Positions 17,596 through 25,864 are shown, counted from the first letter of the stretch. The stretch: 27,023 bases of DNA from Candidatus Latescibacterota bacterium (GCA_021295675.1 JAGWBY010000087.1:1-27023); one strand, 5' to 3'. The notes: generated by a model from the sequence alone, not told the origin. Program-made: numbers and translations.

Positions 17596-18756
17596 GTGAA
17601 ACGCGGCGAAACCGGCCAATACGAGACCATGATCGTTAGCGATGAGACAGTGCGGGCTTTCGTACCTGCGCCGCTTCCGCCCACGCCTGTACTGGATCTG
17701 GTAGCTCTGCAAGGGCCACTGGAAAAGGCATTACTGGCGCTAGGCCGGTTGGACAGTCTCTCCGTGTTGCTGCCCGATACGCACCTTTTCCTCTACACCT
17801 ATGTCCGCAAAGAGGCCGTTCTATCCTCTCAGATCGAAGGTACCCAGTCCTCACTGTCGGATCTTCTGTTGTTCGAACTAGAGGAGATGCCAGGTACCCC
17901 TCTCGACGATGTCGTCGAGGTCTCGAATTACGTGGCGGCACTGGAACATGGATTGTGCCGGATACGCGAGGGGTTCCCGCTCTGCAATCGACTCATCCGC
18001 GAGATCCATGCCGAGTTGCTTGCACGGGGCCGTGGTAGCGACAAAACCCCAGGTGAATTTCGGCGCTCACAAAACTGGATTGGCGGCAGCCGACCCGGAA
18101 CGGCGCGCTTTGTGCCTGCACCAGCCCACGCCGTTGCAGAGTGCATGTCGGATTTGGAGCGATTTCTCCATACAGAGGCTTGCGGATTACCCGCACTCCT
18201 GCGGGCGGGACTCGCCCATGTCCAATTCGAGACCATCCATCCCTTCCTCGACGGCAATGGACGGGTCGGCCGCCTGCTGATCACGTTCCTATTATGTCAC
18301 GACGGAGTGCTGCGCGAGCCGCTGCTGTATTTGAGCCTCTACTTCAAACAACACCGAGAGAGCTATTACGACCTCCTCAATGATGTGCGGAAAAACGGCG
18401 ACTGGGAAGCGTGGCTTGAGTTCTTTCTCAACGGCGTGACGCAGACCGCGGAGGGAGCCGTCTCGACTGCACAGCGGTTGCTTTCCTTGTTTCAGGAAGA
18501 CCAAGCAAAGATACAACAGATGGGGCGTGCGGCAGGGTCGGCGCTGCGGGTCCATCAGGCTTTGCAGGAGCACCCGATTGCGTCGCTCCAAGAACTTGCC
18601 AAGCGCACGGAACTATCATTCCCCGCCGTTACCGCCGGAATACAAATACTCGAACAGGTCGGAGTGGTGCGCGAACTGACGGGCAAGAAACGGAACCGGC
18701 TTTTCGGCTATGATCAATATCTTGCCATTCTCGGAGAAGGGACCGAATTACCATAA
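17596..18756 (+). CDS. Fic-family AMP-transferase, class II (N-terminal inhibitory helix)
   Basis: Predicted to transfer AMP from ATP to a hydroxyl side chain of a target protein, or of itself. The 386 residues show the complete catalytic motif HPFLDGNGRVGR (His215 to Arg226). The inhibitory helix motif [S/T]xxxE[G/N] is at 77-82 as SSQIEG, whose Glu81 would block ATP positioning, so the enzyme is self-inhibited. The N-terminal segment VPAPLPP and the region after the Fic core are of the common long Fic type. The C-terminal ~80 residues (ASLQELAKRTELSFPAVTAGIQILEQVGVVREL) form a winged helix, so it may bind DNA. The GTG start at 17596 is chosen for the AAGGAAA at 17582-17588; an internal ATG 33 bases later is possible. 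It stands alone between two AT-rich spacers, suggesting an acquired gene. The reading frame is intact. Confidence 0.93.
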   Translation: MKRGETGQYETMIVSDETVRAFVPAPLPPTPVLDLVALQGPLEKALLALGRLDSLSVLLPDTHLFLYTYVRKEAVLSSQIEGTQSSLSDLLLFELEEMPGTPLDDVVEVSNYVAALEHGLCRIREGFPLCNRLIREIHAELLARGRGSDKTPGEFRRSQNWIGGSRPGTARFVPAPAHAVAECMSDLERFLHTEACGLPALLRAGLAHVQFETIHPFLDGNGRVGRLLITFLLCHDGVLREPLLYLSLYFKQHRESYYDLLNDVRKNGDWEAWLEFFLNGVTQTAEGAVSTAQRLLSLFQEDQAKIQQMGRAAGSALRVHQALQEHPIASLQELAKRTELSFPAVTAGIQILEQVGVVRELTGKKRNRLFGYDQYLAILGEGTELP

Positions 18757-18833
18757 GCCAACGCTGGTGGCATTTGAGCGTGCGGACAATTCGGAGCGGA
18801 CATGAGTGCTTGCGACATCACAGTCGAGTTGTG

Positions 18834-18865
18834 TTATTAGCGCATTCCAGTATTAACGCTAATAA
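18834..18865. repeat. AT-rich inverted repeat between fic and the PhyH gene
   Basis: TTATTAGCG at 18834-18842 and CGCTAATAA at 18857-18865 are perfect 9-base arms with a 14-base loop. It lies about 80 bases after the Fic stop and 30 bases before the next gene. It may be an operator for the PhyH gene or a weak terminator; no continuous T run follows, though TTCTTATTTT occurs a few bases further on. Confidence 0.6.
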
Positions 18866-18895
18866 GAGCCATTCTTATTTTCACATCTGAACATT

Positions 18896-19984
18896 GTGAG
18901 TCCTGATATGCAACCCACGCCAACCGCCCCAAGCGTGCAGCAAGTCCCGCTCCTAACGGCGAGCCAGATAGCCCAGTTCAAGCGCGACGGCTTCCTCGTG
19001 CTCCCCGCCGTACTCGACCCCGAACTCTGCGGCCAAGCCAGAGACGCAATGTGGGCCGAAATAGCAACCCACCTGCCCCGCATGAAGCGGGACGATCCCT
19101 CCACTTGGGAGCCGCTCACCGAGGAAGAGAGCGCCGAGCTAAAAGCGCAGCGGCCCGAAATCGGCGGCGATCCCTATTTCGCCGGCAACGGCCACCGCTT
19201 CTACGTCCGCAACGGTGCCGAACAATTCATGCTCGACTTGGCCCCTCGGTCCTTGTGGCAAGTCGCCGAGCAATTGCTTGGTAAGGGCACGGTAGTGTGG
19301 CCCGCTGGAGAGGATGATTCCGGCATCACGACGGGTCCGTGCTTCATGTGCGACGACGCCGTGGGAGGGCTGGCCACCCACTTGGGCAAAGAGATCGAGC
19401 GGTGGCCAGAGGAAGGTTCCTTCACCACCGAGGAAGCACTGCTGTGGCTCAACGGCCAAGGGACGCGCGGCTTGTATTGCACCCTGCCCAACAGCCCATC
19501 TCCCGGGCCGGAATATCGCGGAGCCCACTCCGACGGTGCCTGCTACGGCCGCTGGCGGCTGCAAATGTCAGCTTACATCGACGACCTACCGCCTAACTCT
19601 GGCGGCTTCACAGTGTGGCCGGGCAGCCACAGCCGAATCTGGCGCGATCAGTGGGAGGCTTTCCTCGAAGGCGAAAAGCACACGGACAAACACTTGGCAG
19701 AACGCAAGGCCGGCGGCTACAACGATCCCGTCATCCAACGCATCAAGGTCGATACCCAACCCTTCGATTGCCACGGCCCCGCCGGCACAGTGGTTTTATG
19801 GCACACTAAAATTTTGCACATGGCCGGGCAAAATTCATCCACCGACGTCATCCGCCAAGCAACCATCTACGGTTTCCTCAAAACGCCCGCATCCCTCCCC
19901 GATCCACTCGTAGTGGACAACACCAACGGCGACATCTGGCGGGATTGGTCCGACGAAGTCCGCGCCATCCCACCCGCCAGATAG
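18896..19984 (+). CDS. Phytanoyl-CoA dioxygenase (PhyH)-family oxygenase
   Basis: A non-haem Fe(II)/2-oxoglutarate-dependent oxygenase predicted to hydroxylate an unknown small molecule in the cytosol. The 362-residue protein begins with the usual FKRDGFLVLPAVLDPELC segment. The iron triad is present: the HxD pair in GAHSDGACYGRW (His211, Asp213) and the distal histidine in LWHTKILHMAGQN (His308). The arginine that holds 2-oxoglutarate follows in VIRQATIYGF. Within the fold, GGFTVWPGSHSR is the characteristic turn before the distal site. Two starts are possible, GTG at 18896 and ATG at 18908, and neither has a good ribosome site; the ATG gives four residues fewer. It is longer than the second PhyH gene (22736-23542) and not a close copy of it. 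It is convergent with the dehydrogenase gene. Confidence 0.88.
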   Translation: MSPDMQPTPTAPSVQQVPLLTASQIAQFKRDGFLVLPAVLDPELCGQARDAMWAEIATHLPRMKRDDPSTWEPLTEEESAELKAQRPEIGGDPYFAGNGHRFYVRNGAEQFMLDLAPRSLWQVAEQLLGKGTVVWPAGEDDSGITTGPCFMCDDAVGGLATHLGKEIERWPEEGSFTTEEALLWLNGQGTRGLYCTLPNSPSPGPEYRGAHSDGACYGRWRLQMSAYIDDLPPNSGGFTVWPGSHSRIWRDQWEAFLEGEKHTDKHLAERKAGGYNDPVIQRIKVDTQPFDCHGPAGTVVLWHTKILHMAGQNSSTDVIRQATIYGFLKTPASLPDPLVVDNTNGDIWRDWSDEVRAIPPAR

Positions 19985-20057
19985 AGTTGCGGTCACAGGG
20001 TGAGTTCCCCGGAGGCACCGGCCTTGGACGCTGTCTCCGCTTCGGTAGCGACCACCC

Positions 20058-21035
20058 TCAAGAACCCAGCGGTTCGACGGCGACCACGGCACCGGAACTC
20101 GATGAGGCGAGGGCGGCGTCGGAGACCGCCTGCACCCAGTAGCCGCTCTCCGCGTCACAGACCGGTTTTTCACCCCGCTCCGCGGCGGCGACGAAATCCT
20201 CGATCATCGGCAGATCGAACAGCTTCTCCTGCAGCGGCTCCACCTCAATCCTCTCAGTTTTATCGGGCAGCTCCAGAATCAGGTGATCCGCCGTCAACTC
20301 CAGCGGGTCGATCAGTATCCTGCCGCCATCGCCGTCGATCTGGGCAAAGTCGCGACGCGGTGGCGAGGTCAGGATCGTCGAGTGCATGCCAATCCCGCCA
20401 CCCTCAAAGCGCACGATCAGGGCGTCGGTGTCATCGACGGGCCAGTCGTGGTCAATCACTGACTGCGGCCCACCGCCGAAATTCAACAGCACTTCGATGC
20501 GATGAGACGCCATTTCCATCAGGGCACCGCCGATGCCCGGTTCGATCCGCCAATCCCCCGCTTGCGGATCCCAGCGCCCGCTGTAATGGGTGCGCGCGAA
20601 AACGACCCGGCCGATGCGGCCCGCGGCGATCAACCGCTTGGCCGCGACCACTTGCGGACAGGTGCGCCGGCGGTAGGCGACTGCCAAGGTCACGCCGTGA
20701 GCCCGGCACGTGGCGATCATTTCGCGACACTCGGCGGCGTTTCTCGCCATCGGCTTCTCGCACAGTACGTGCTTTCCGTGCTCCGCCGCCAAGCAGGTGT
20801 ACTCGCAATGGGTATCGGTCGGCGTAGCCACGATGACAGCCTCCACCCGGTCGTCGCGCACCAACTCCGCGGCCGAGCCGTACGCGCGCGGACCACCGAA
20901 TCGCGCTGAGAATGCCTTAGCTGCCTCAAGGTCGCGACGGCAGACGGCGACGAGGTCGGTCCGTTCCGAAGTTAGCAGGCTCGGCCCGAATGAATTCTCG
21001 GCTATGGAGCCACAGCCAATGATGCCAAATTTCAT
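20058..21035 (-). CDS. Gfo/Idh/MocA-family NAD(P)-dependent oxidoreductase
   Basis: A soluble dehydrogenase acting on sugars, inositols or similar alcohols. The Rossmann motif GIIGCGSIAE is at residues 4-13. The family signature CEKPMA with the catalytic lysine is near residue 95, after the strand VIVATPTDTHCEY. The substrate-domain helix that usually reads GGxxxDxGxHxxD here reads GGALMEMASHRIEV: the histidine is kept but the preceding Asp is Glu and the final Asp is replaced. The substrate or mechanism may therefore vary. The 325-residue length is normal. AAGGAC precedes the ATG. It lies about 50 bases downstream of the serine hydrolase on the same strand, so the two are probably cotranscribed. 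Confidence 0.92.
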   Translation of the reverse strand: MKFGIIGCGSIAENSFGPSLLTSERTDLVAVCRRDLEAAKAFSARFGGPRAYGSAAELVRDDRVEAVIVATPTDTHCEYTCLAAEHGKHVLCEKPMARNAAECREMIATCRAHGVTLAVAYRRRTCPQVVAAKRLIAAGRIGRVVFARTHYSGRWDPQAGDWRIEPGIGGALMEMASHRIEVLLNFGGGPQSVIDHDWPVDDTDALIVRFEGGGIGMHSTILTSPPRRDFAQIDGDGGRILIDPLELTADHLILELPDKTERIEVEPLQEKLFDLPMIEDFVAAAERGEKPVCDAESGYWVQAVSDAALASSSSGAVVAVEPLGS

Positions 21036-21086
21036 GGTGAAGTCCTTGTCCCGGCGAGGCGGAGGCCCGTCTCCCCGTCTTATGGT

Positions 21087-22586
21087 TCAGCGCCCAACTT
21101 CCTCGCCCACCTGCGCCGTGGCGGTCAGCTCTTCCCACTTCGTCTCTCCAAAGCCGACGTTGTACTCCATGTCGAAGAGCAGCCGGTCTGCGGCGAAGCG
21201 GAAAGTCAGCAGGGGGCGGAAGGGCGTCTCGTAGAAGCAGAGCCTCGCGTTATAGGTGTCTTCCGCGCTCCATGCGCCGCTGGCGACGATCGGTTGAGAA
21301 TGGTCGCTGGTGAATGAGGTGCTGCCCTCCACCCAAGCCCCGTGGCCGATGCGGATCGGATGCTCGACGCCAGACGCGTCCTCGACGGTCACCAGCGTTT
21401 CCTCCTCGCCGAAAGCAAAGGTGACCGCCCGCAGGTTGCGCTCGTTGGGCGCAAACAGAAACCTCTGCCCCGAATGTTTGCCAGCCAGCGCGGAGATAGA
21501 CATCCCTTCCTGCGGCGCGAGGGACAGGCCCCTCAACCGCTCGGCCAGCGGGCCGTTATCGGCCGGCGGCAGGGCTTCATTCTCCATCGCCGGCAGCAGG
21601 TGATCCCAGACCAGATCGAGCACCTGCTGCATGTCGCTCACGCCAGCGGTGATGGCCACCACTGCGTCTTGGTCGGGCATGACGATGCAGTACTGGCCGA
21701 AGGCACCGTCGCCCCGGTAGGCATTGTACCGGCAGCGCCAGAACTGGTAGCCGTACCCCTGGTCCCAATCGCTGTTGGGGTCGCTGCCATTGGCGGTCTG
21801 CAAGGCGGTGGCCTCCGCCACCCACCACTCTGGGAGCAGCCGCTGGCCATCCCACATCCCCCGCTGTAGCAGCAACTGGCCGAAGCGGGCGATATCCTCA
21901 GTGCGAATTTTCAGTCCCCAGCCGCCGACGTTGTAGCCCTCGTCATTGCTCTGCCAAGTGGCACCTTCGATCCCCAAAGGCGCGAAGAGCCGCGGTGTCA
22001 GGTAGTAGATCAGGGTCCCGCCCGTCAGCCGCTGAACCATCAAGCCGGCCATGTAGGTGGCTCCCGTGTTATAGACGAAGTGGGTCCCGGGCTTGAGGCC
22101 CACCGGCACGGCGAGAAAGGACTCAGCCCAGGTGTCCCGCTCGGTTGACCAGAAGGCGTCGGCCTGCTCCTTCAGGTGGCCGGTGTTCATCCGCAGCAGA
22201 TCCCGCACGCGCATCGCCGCAAGGTTTTCGTCTGGCTCGGCAGGGGCTTCTTCGGGAAAGTGGTCGAGGACCAAGTCGTCGATGCTCATCAGCCCTTCCT
22301 CGACCGCCAGACCCACTGCGGTGGAGGTGAAGCTCTTGCTCAGCGAGTAGAGGCGATGGGGGCTGTCGGGGTTGTAGGGGTACCACCAGCCCTCGGCCAC
22401 CACTTTCCCTCCGCGCAGCAGCATGAAGCTGTGCAGGGCATCGATCGAATCCTCGGCCGTATCGACGAAGTCGAGAATGGCCCGACTGGAGATGCCCTGA
22501 GCTTCGGGGGTGCTGCGCTCAAGGGCGGCGGCTAGCTGGTTGGCGTAGAGCATCAGCATAAACAGCAGGAGAAAGGCGCGAAACAT
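21087..22586 (-). CDS. Secreted serine hydrolase of the beta-lactamase (class C/esterase) superfamily
   Basis: The 499-residue protein has a signal peptide (FRAFLLLFMLMLYANQLAA, cleaved after LAA), so it acts outside the cytoplasm. The penicillin-binding-like catalytic domain carries the SxxK nucleophile motif as SLSK within RLYSLSKSFTSTAVG. A YxN-type site occurs as FVYNTGATYMAGL, the 'YNxG' form seen in NylB-like and EstB-like hydrolases rather than true beta-lactamases. Supporting segments are VRDLLRMNTGH and GWGLKIRTEDIARFGQLLLQRGMW. A C-terminal beta domain of about 130 residues follows. Esterase, amidase or D-aminopeptidase activity is as likely as lactam hydrolysis. The ribosome site AGGA stands close to the start, and a promoter is proposed at 22634-22663. 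Confidence 0.9.
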   Translation of the reverse strand: MFRAFLLLFMLMLYANQLAAALERSTPEAQGISSRAILDFVDTAEDSIDALHSFMLLRGGKVVAEGWWYPYNPDSPHRLYSLSKSFTSTAVGLAVEEGLMSIDDLVLDHFPEEAPAEPDENLAAMRVRDLLRMNTGHLKEQADAFWSTERDTWAESFLAVPVGLKPGTHFVYNTGATYMAGLMVQRLTGGTLIYYLTPRLFAPLGIEGATWQSNDEGYNVGGWGLKIRTEDIARFGQLLLQRGMWDGQRLLPEWWVAEATALQTANGSDPNSDWDQGYGYQFWRCRYNAYRGDGAFGQYCIVMPDQDAVVAITAGVSDMQQVLDLVWDHLLPAMENEALPPADNGPLAERLRGLSLAPQEGMSISALAGKHSGQRFLFAPNERNLRAVTFAFGEEETLVTVEDASGVEHPIRIGHGAWVEGSTSFTSDHSQPIVASGAWSAEDTYNARLCFYETPFRPLLTFRFAADRLLFDMEYNVGFGETKWEELTATAQVGEEVGR

Positions 22587-22633
22587 GAGCGAAATCCTAG
22601 AAAGAGTTGGCGGTCTATAGAGAATGGATAGGG

Positions 22634-22663
22634 ATTAAAAATAGACATTTGAACCTTGGTCAA
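22634..22663 (-). promoter_or_regulatory. Promoter for the serine hydrolase/dehydrogenase pair
   Basis: On the minus strand, TTGACC (22658-22663), 18 bases, then TTTAAT (22634-22639) with five of six matches to TATAAT. It lies about 50 bases before the ATG at 22586, in the only AT-rich part of the 149-base gap downstream of the PhyH gene. Confidence 0.45.
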
Positions 22664-22735
22664 CCCCGATGGGCTTGATAGTCGTCTCCACAGTTGTGCT
22701 GCGGTAGGTGGCCAGAGAGCAGGCGGAATCTGACC

Positions 22736-23542
22736 TCAGCCGTAGGAGCCTTTCTCGTGGCGGCCGAGCAAGCGTTGCAAACGAGGCGAAGCTCCCTCCA
22801 TCACGTGCGGCGGCATGCGGTAGTCGATAAAGGGATAGAAGCGCTGAGAGATAAAGCGCTTGCTGTACGTGACGCCGGCCATGAAGCGAGTGCGATCCGA
22901 GGTATTGGGAGCCCCCCGGTGCCAGATCTGGTTGTTGAACATGTAAGCGTCGCCAGCCCGGGCGAATAAGGAAATCGGTCCAGTCCCACAAAAGGTGGGC
23001 TTGTCTTGCTCGGCGGGGCCGCGGCCAGCGCGGTGGCTGCCGGGCACGACCTGCGTGGGGCCGTATTCAATGCTTTCTACATCGCTGACCGGCGTGAAGA
23101 TCTGTAGCACAAAGCAGGGCATGGTAATGCTCGGATCGTGCTGTTCCACCTCATCGGGCAGGGGAAAGTGGATCAAGTCGTCGAGGTGCCAGCCGCCGGG
23201 GCCGTCGGGCACTTTGCTGAAGTCGGGCTCGGTGTACAGGGCGTTTTGCGACATGAGGTGGCAGTTGTCGCCCAAGATAGCTTCGGCCAAGCTGACAAAC
23301 GGCTCGCGAACTACCAAGTCGCGGAATGCCTCGCTATATTCGAACATGCGCATGAGGCCTGCTTCGTCGTTTAGGATGCGGGGGTCTGCGACTTTGCGCG
23401 CCATGGCCTCGCGCAGGGCCTCGACCTCGTCGGCTGCGAGGACGGGTCCTAGGTGACAGTAGCCGTCGCGGTTGAATTGCTCGATGATGCACTGGGTTTC
23501 TTCCGGCGAGTACGGCTGGCCTGCTGCAATGGGACTAGACAT
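22736..23542 (-). CDS. Phytanoyl-CoA dioxygenase (PhyH)-family oxygenase
   Basis: A second Fe(II)/2-oxoglutarate oxygenase of 268 residues, close to the length of bacterial PhyH enzymes such as EctD-like hydroxylases. It shows the opening IIEQFNRDGYCHLGPVLAADEV, the HxD pair in GGWHLDDLIHF, the VVPGSHRAGRGP turn, and the distal histidine in FNNQIWHRGAPNTSDRTR. A following arginine (TRFMAGVTYSKR) would bind 2-oxoglutarate. There is no signal peptide. It shares only family motifs with the PhyH protein at 18896, so the two probably act on different substrates. The ribosome site is poor. It reads in the same direction as the serine hydrolase and dehydrogenase, but a promoter in the gap may separate them. 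Confidence 0.9.
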   Translation of the reverse strand: MSSPIAAGQPYSPEETQCIIEQFNRDGYCHLGPVLAADEVEALREAMARKVADPRILNDEAGLMRMFEYSEAFRDLVVREPFVSLAEAILGDNCHLMSQNALYTEPDFSKVPDGPGGWHLDDLIHFPLPDEVEQHDPSITMPCFVLQIFTPVSDVESIEYGPTQVVPGSHRAGRGPAEQDKPTFCGTGPISLFARAGDAYMFNNQIWHRGAPNTSDRTRFMAGVTYSKRFISQRFYPFIDYRMPPHVMEGASPRLQRLLGRHEKGSYG

Positions 23543-23669
23543 GGGATTTTAGCTGGTCAAGAAGGTGGACAGGTCGGCTGCAAAATAGGGCACGGCCTTG
23601 CCAACGCCAAATCAACACAAGGCTAGGCTGTCGAGTTTTGCGTCAGGTGCTGCTGCAAAGGAGGCTATC

Positions 23670-25114
23670 ATGGAAAGACGAGTCGCATGGCTATGGCTAG
23701 CCATTATGTGCCATGCCGTTGGGGTCTCGGGGCAAGAAATCGACGTGCACCTATCTAAAATCGACGCAGGGGTGGCTTGGGTTAGTTCGTACTGGGGCTA
23801 CAACGCCCCCAAACTGGTGTACGATGGCGAGATGTGGGGCTCGGAGCAGGCCACGGCACAGGGGGCGCTCTACCAATTGCGCGACGGGCAGTGGCACCGG
23901 GGCTACGAGTGGGACGGCTTGAACTACCAGCCGGGCATGGTATTGCTCGACGAGCAACGACGACTGCTCCTGATCTATCCAAAGATCAACGAAAAACCAG
24001 TCATTCTACGGGCCACAGCGCCGGGGCAGATCGACCAGTTCGAACAACTCGAAGTGCCGGACGCCATTGGCAAGGCCGGGTACATGGGCGCTGGCATTTA
24101 CGACGAGCGCCTAGTCATCGGCTTATACTTTCAAGACGGCCACGCTCGATTTGCGCACCGGCACTTGGGACGGCCCCTACATCCTCGCGCCGACGCAAAG
24201 AACAGAGGTGCCGTGGACAACTTGGCTCTACCCGGTCATTCAGCCAGATGAGACGGGTTATCACTTACTAGTGAGCAATCAGCCCGACCCCCGGGCGCTC
24301 TACAACCGCATCCTCTACATGCACTTGCCCTACGGCGATCCCGGTCAAATCGCGCCCGAGGTCGTGGTCGAGATCGCGCCCGAAGGCGATTTCATAGCTT
24401 TCGGCGAGGCCATATGGCGCGACTTAGATGGCTACATCTACGTCACCGGACAGTACCAATCCCCCGGACAGGCCAATCAGCTATTCGTCTTTGTCCGCGA
24501 CCCGCATACGGGCGCGTGGACCCGTCAAGCGCTGAGCAATGCACAGGTGGCTGCGGCCTATCAAAGACCCGGAGGAAGCCGTGCCGTGTGGGTAGCCAGC
24601 ACGTACGGGTCCGACTTGCGGCTCTATCGATCGGACGATCGCGGGGGTAGCTGGCAGGAGGAGCCGCTGGCCGATTTGGCCAGCTACGGCCTAGTCTCCA
24701 GTTTCTTCCTCCACGGCATTTCCCCGGCCAGCGGCAGCCTGATGCCGAGCCGGGCCTCACCCCAACTACGAGTTGTGGTTCGTCCAGTTCGACATTGCCG
24801 GGTTAGAAACGGCTACCGCGGTGGAGGAAGTAGAGTCGCCAGACGCGACTGGTGCGCCGATCTTGGTCGCCAATGCGCCCAATCCCTTCAACAATTCGAC
24901 CCAGATACGCTTTTGGCTGCCCGTGGCGGGGCCAGTTGATCTAGCGGTGTACAATCTCCAAGGCCAGCGCATCGAACAAATAAGCAAGGGCCACCGGGAG
25001 GCCGGCTGGCATACCATTACCTGGACAGCCGGCAATCTAGCGACCGGGGTGTACTTGTATCGCTTGCAGGCCGGCGGCACGGAGATCGCGCGCAAGTTGG
25101 CCGTGATACGTTAG
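23670..25114 (+). CDS. Exported Asp-box repeat protein with type IX-like sorting domain, interrupted by two frame changes
   Basis: The start at 23670 has a strong AAAGGAGG at 23657-23664; an ATG at 23598 in the same frame is less likely. A signal peptide (RVAWLWLAIMCHAVGVSGQ) is followed by propeller-like strands. The first frame is good to about 24135 (VIGLYFQDGH). The second (LDLRTGTWDGPYILAPTQRT ... LYRSDDRGGSWQEEPL, with an Asp box) runs to about 24745. The third (PNYELWFVQFDIAG ...) ends in a C-terminal domain beginning NAPNPFNNSTQIRF, with LAVYNLQGQRIEQI and ATGVYLYRLQAG. It stops at 25114. Joined, it is about 480 residues. The C-terminal domain is related to that of the LRR protein at 13519. 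It is probably a secreted glycan- or matrix-binding protein; enzymatic residues were not identified. Confidence 0.82.
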
Positions 25115-25189
25115 CGCGAGCGGACCGCTCCTGCGGACTATTGCGCCCAGATGTAGCCTCTGCAAATCCATCTCGACTAGGCATTCTCC

Positions 25190-25226
25190 TTGCGTCTCAG
25201 TTAAATGTTACTACAATAGTAATAAC
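25190..25226 (+). promoter_or_regulatory. Promoter overlapped by a palindromic operator of the AbrB-Doc pair
   Basis: The palindrome GTTACTACAATAGTAATAAC (25207-25226) has arms matching at seven of eight positions around AATA. It covers a TACAAT -10 box at 25212-25217; a weak TTGCGT lies 16 bases upstream of that box. It stands a few bases before the AGGAGG and ATG of the antitoxin gene. Antitoxins of this type usually repress their own operon from such sites. Confidence 0.55.
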
Positions 25227-25241
25227 AACAGGAGGCATTTC

Positions 25242-25469
25242 ATGGTCGAACTCAAAGTCCGCAAATTCGGCAACTCGCTCGGCGTCATCCTCCCTAAGGA
25301 GGTCGTCAATCGGCTGCGCACCAAAGACGGGGATCCTCTATTCCTGATCGAAGGGTCGGACGGCAGCTATCAGATGACGCCCTACTATCCCACCTTTGCC
25401 AAGAGGCTGGCAAAGGCCGAAGAGATCCTCGACCGCTATCGCAACACGCTCCACGTTCTGGCCCAGTGA
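25242..25469 (+). CDS. AbrB/MazE-type antitoxin (swapped-hairpin DNA-binding protein)
   Basis: A 75-residue protein whose first ~45 residues are a SpoVT/AbrB swapped-hairpin domain: VRKFGNSLGVILPKEVVNRLRTKDGDPLFLIEG, with the typical GNSxGVxLPKxV core. The C-terminal part (PYYPTFAKRLAKAEEILDRYRNTLHVLAQ) is a helix that would wrap the toxin. A perfect AGGAGG at 25231-25236 precedes the ATG. The stop overlaps the start of the Doc gene by four bases (GTGA), so the two are translationally coupled. The usual partner of Doc is a Phd-type antitoxin; AbrB-type partners are known but less usual. It probably neutralises Doc and represses its own promoter. Confidence 0.92.
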   Translation: MVELKVRKFGNSLGVILPKEVVNRLRTKDGDPLFLIEGSDGSYQMTPYYPTFAKRLAKAEEILDRYRNTLHVLAQ

Positions 25470-25864
25470 CGGAACCAGTTTGGATTGACGTACGCGACGC
25501 GCTGATGCTGCACGACCGACTGCTCGCACTGCACGGTGGCGCAGCGGGGATGCGCGACGACGGCTTGTTGCAATCGGCTCTGGCTCGGCCACAGCAACAC
25601 TACGCCTATGCGGACACACCCGATCTCATCGAAATGGCTACCGCCTATACGGCGGGCATCGTACGCAACCATCCATTTGTCGATGGCAACAAACGCACCG
25701 GCTTTGTAGTCGGAATCCTGTTTTTGGAGTTGAACGGCTATCGCTTTACCGCCACGCAAGAGAGCGCGGCTCAGGCCGTTATCGAACTGGCGGCCGGGAC
25801 ACTTGATGAAGCGGGTTACGCGTCTTTCCTGCGCGCGAACACCGAAGTGCAACGCGAAAAATGA
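25466..25864 (+). CDS. doc: Doc-type toxin (death-on-curing, Fic fold)
   Basis: A 132-residue Fic-fold toxin. Doc of phage P1 phosphorylates elongation factor Tu and halts translation. The motif HPFVDGNKRTGF is at residues 69-80, with His69, Asp73, Asn75, Lys76 and Arg77; Lys in place of the second Gly of Fic (GNKR for GNGR) is the Doc hallmark that favours kinase over AMP-transfer activity. Upstream, GGAAGMRDDGLLQSALARPQ is the conserved N-terminal helix pair of the family, and ATAYTAGIVRNHP leads into the motif. The gene starts with GTG overlapping the antitoxin stop. All key residues are intact, so the toxin is probably active. Confidence 0.93.
   Translation: MTEPVWIDVRDALMLHDRLLALHGGAAGMRDDGLLQSALARPQQHYAYADTPDLIEMATAYTAGIVRNHPFVDGNKRTGFVVGILFLELNGYRFTATQESAAQAVIELAAGTLDEAGYASFLRANTEVQREK

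Noticed and set aside
20000..20827. Arg/Ser/Pro-rich plus-strand ORF
   Set aside because: It is the opposite strand of the Gfo/Idh/MocA dehydrogenase gene, and its composition is typical of a shadow frame.
18896..23542. The two PhyH genes as a recent duplication
   Set aside because: They share only the family motifs (HxD, PGSH, distal His, Arg) and differ in length by about 90 residues.
25115..25135. Palindrome GAGCGGACCGCTC as a terminator
   Set aside because: The one-base loop cannot form a hairpin and no T run follows, though it could be a protein site.
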